From: Cupidesulfovibrio sp000226255
GTDB lineage: Bacteria > Desulfobacterota > Desulfovibrionia > Desulfovibrionales > Desulfovibrionaceae
Assembly (NCBI RefSeq): GCF_003402415.2
Contig: NZ_AP036014.1
Span: forward strand, 3,596,001-3,660,000
Reading direction: 5' to 3'
DNA length: 64,000 bases
Part shown: positions 63,002-64,000 of the stretch, in pieces
Layout: every line of letters starts with the position of its first letter
How positions within the stretch are numbered: position 1 is the first letter of the stretch
Translations under genes and position numbers: made by a program
The notes under the pieces: generated by a model
Database searches by the model: none
Seen by the model: only the letters and a program-made list of their open reading frames with translations
What the model was told of the DNA's origin: nothing

Positions 63002-63793
63002 CTATGACGGACGCACTCCTCCCCTTTCGGTGTGCGAACGCCACCACCACTGGGCGCGGTCGACCAGCACGTCCACATCGCCAGCGGCGGCGAAGTTGAG
63101 GAACGACAGGTAGCTGCGGACAGCGGTCTGGCTGTGGGGATTGGCTTCGAACATGCCTTCGAAGAGGGATGCGTCCTCGGTGAGCATCTTGCGCGCCGCG
63201 TCGAGGCGGCGGCGGAACGAGGGGGTGATGAAGGGGGTCAGCTCGTCGCGGTGGGCCAGCGTGGCAAGGTAGGCGACGCTGGTGATGAAGTTGAGGCCCT
63301 GGATGCAGGCGGCGGCCTCGTCATGCTCGTCCGCCGTGGTGCGGAAGGGCACGCAGCCCATGTCGGCGAACACGCGTTCGATGAGCGCCACGTCCGCCTC
63401 GTGCGCCCCCTGGCCGGGGGTCACGGCCACGCGCAGGTTCTCGGCGGGGTCGCCCGCCGGGGGAACCGGGCCGAACAGCGGGTGGGTGCCCACCACGGGG
63501 CCCGCGTAGTGGCGCTCCATGACCTGCATGGGGCGCACCTTGACGGAGGTGATGTCCGCCAGCACCTGCATGCCGTTCAGCAGCGGGGCCACCTGGCGCA
63601 GCACCTCGTCCATGACTTCCACGGGCACGCACAACAGCACGGCGGCGGCACCGTCCACGGCATGACGCAAGGCATCCTGCGTCAGCGGACGGTCCACGCC
63701 CCCCACCGCGTATCCCGCGGCGGAGAGCCTGTCGGCGAACAGGCGGCCCATGCGGCCCCCCGCGCCGACCAGCGCGATTTTCACTGCGTTCAT
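63002..63793 (-). CDS. tyrA: Prephenate dehydrogenase
   Basis: NAD(P)-dependent step to 4-hydroxyphenylpyruvate for tyrosine. 263 residues with the nucleotide loop IALVGAGGRMGRLFADRL, LLCVPVEVM, LADITSVKVRPM, VVGTHPLFGPVPP and the helical C-terminal domain (HDEAAACIQGLNFITSVAYL). It ends in QWWWRSHTERGGVRPS. The three Trp codons may double as a leader-peptide sensor for the trp genes. The start at 63793 overlaps the aroA stop by 4 nt. Confidence 0.94.
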   Translation of the reverse strand: MNAVKIALVGAGGRMGRLFADRLSAAGYAVGGVDRPLTQDALRHAVDGAAAVLLCVPVEVMDEVLRQVAPLLNGMQVLADITSVKVRPMQVMERHYAGPVVGTHPLFGPVPPAGDPAENLRVAVTPGQGAHEADVALIERVFADMGCVPFRTTADEHDEAAACIQGLNFITSVAYLATLAHRDELTPFITPSFRRRLDAARKMLTEDASLFEGMFEANPHSQTAVRSYLSFLNFAAAGDVDVLVDRAQWWWRSHTERGGVRPS

Positions 63794-64000
63794 GCGCGTA
63801 CCTTTTCCCACTCGTTCCAGAAATGCGGAAACGACTTTGCCACGCAGGCCGGGTCGTCCAAAGCCACCTGTACCCCGGCGAACCCCAGAAGCGCAAGACT
63901 CATGGCCATGCGATGGTCACCGTATGACAAAAATGGCATCACTTTTTCGTCAATTGCCGGCGCCGGGCCGCCGCTGCGCAGCGAACCATGCACGACAAGG
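63790..64000 (-). CDS. aroA: 3-phosphoshikimate 1-carboxyvinyltransferase, C-terminal end
   Basis: Only the last 69 residues are in the window; the 5' part lies beyond 64000. LSYGDHRMAMSLALLGF is the conserved C-terminal EPSP synthase motif (DHRMAM), followed by VALDDPACVAKSFPHFWNEW, the usual family ending. It is coupled to tyrA by ATGA. It places chorismate formation upstream of tyrA and the trp genes in one operon. Confidence 0.93.
   Translation of the reverse strand, partial: LVVHGSLRSGGPAPAIDEKVMPFLSYGDHRMAMSLALLGFAGVQVALDDPACVAKSFPHFWNEWEKVRA

Overview
This is a GC-rich chromosomal window from a sulfate-reducing deltaproteobacterium of the Desulfovibrio / Nitratidesulfovibrio type. The evidence is a pair of APS-reductase-like subunits next to a TauE-type permease, a compact aroA-tyrA-trpEGDCFBA operon, a c-di-GMP riboswitch in front of a chemotaxis receptor, and a dispersed GC-rich hairpin repeat that I recall as common in Desulfovibrio genomes. 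No rRNA, tRNA, CRISPR array or transposase gene was seen.

Layout. 1-12.4 kb: housekeeping genes (malQ end, GNAT, sppA-rpsA, rdgB, a sensor kinase, rimO, glmS). 12.5-17.7 kb: riboswitch plus chemotaxis receptor, AI-2E-type permease, Crp/Fnr regulator. 17.8-21.3 kb: AprB-like, AprA-like and TauE genes. 21.7-30.6 kb: a Cys-rich small protein, polA, a two-gene restriction-modification system, rlmI, a class V aminotransferase, a DUF1844 protein and argC. 30.7-37.2 kb: signalling genes (PilJ-type chemoreceptor, HD-GYP, EAL-HDOD) and a phenylacetate-CoA ligase. 37.6-48.9 kb: purD, purE, fetBA, mutL, a response-regulator/PAS/pseudo-kinase protein, hldD and a Cys-cluster protein. 49-55.4 kb: a Ser/Thr kinase, a phosphoesterase, an AT-rich foreign-looking stretch, a TPR lipoprotein and icd. 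55.8-64 kb: the aromatic amino acid operon on the minus strand, running off the end in aroA.

The strongest unexplained signal is a family of six long imperfect hairpins (about 16.74, 20.15, 28.95, 35.76, 51.14 and 54.14 kb). Every copy begins at, or within 6 nt of, the stop codon of a gene, and all have the same orientation relative to that gene. The outer and inner stems differ in sequence from copy to copy but stay self-complementary. This is what a structured 3'-UTR RNA element, or a hairpin mobile element with a stop-codon or terminator preference, would look like.

A second strong signal is a probable trp attenuator. Three consecutive Trp codons near the 3' end of tyrA are followed by a segment that can pair with the 5' arm of an intrinsic terminator lying just before trpE. 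The 3' end of tyrA would therefore serve as the leader peptide.

Other points of note are an AprA/AprB-like paralogue with a CPYC motif, an isocitrate dehydrogenase with NAD-type cofactor residues, a histidine-kinase-like protein whose ATPase domain has lost its N and G boxes, and a perfect 20-bp GntR-like palindrome upstream of purD.
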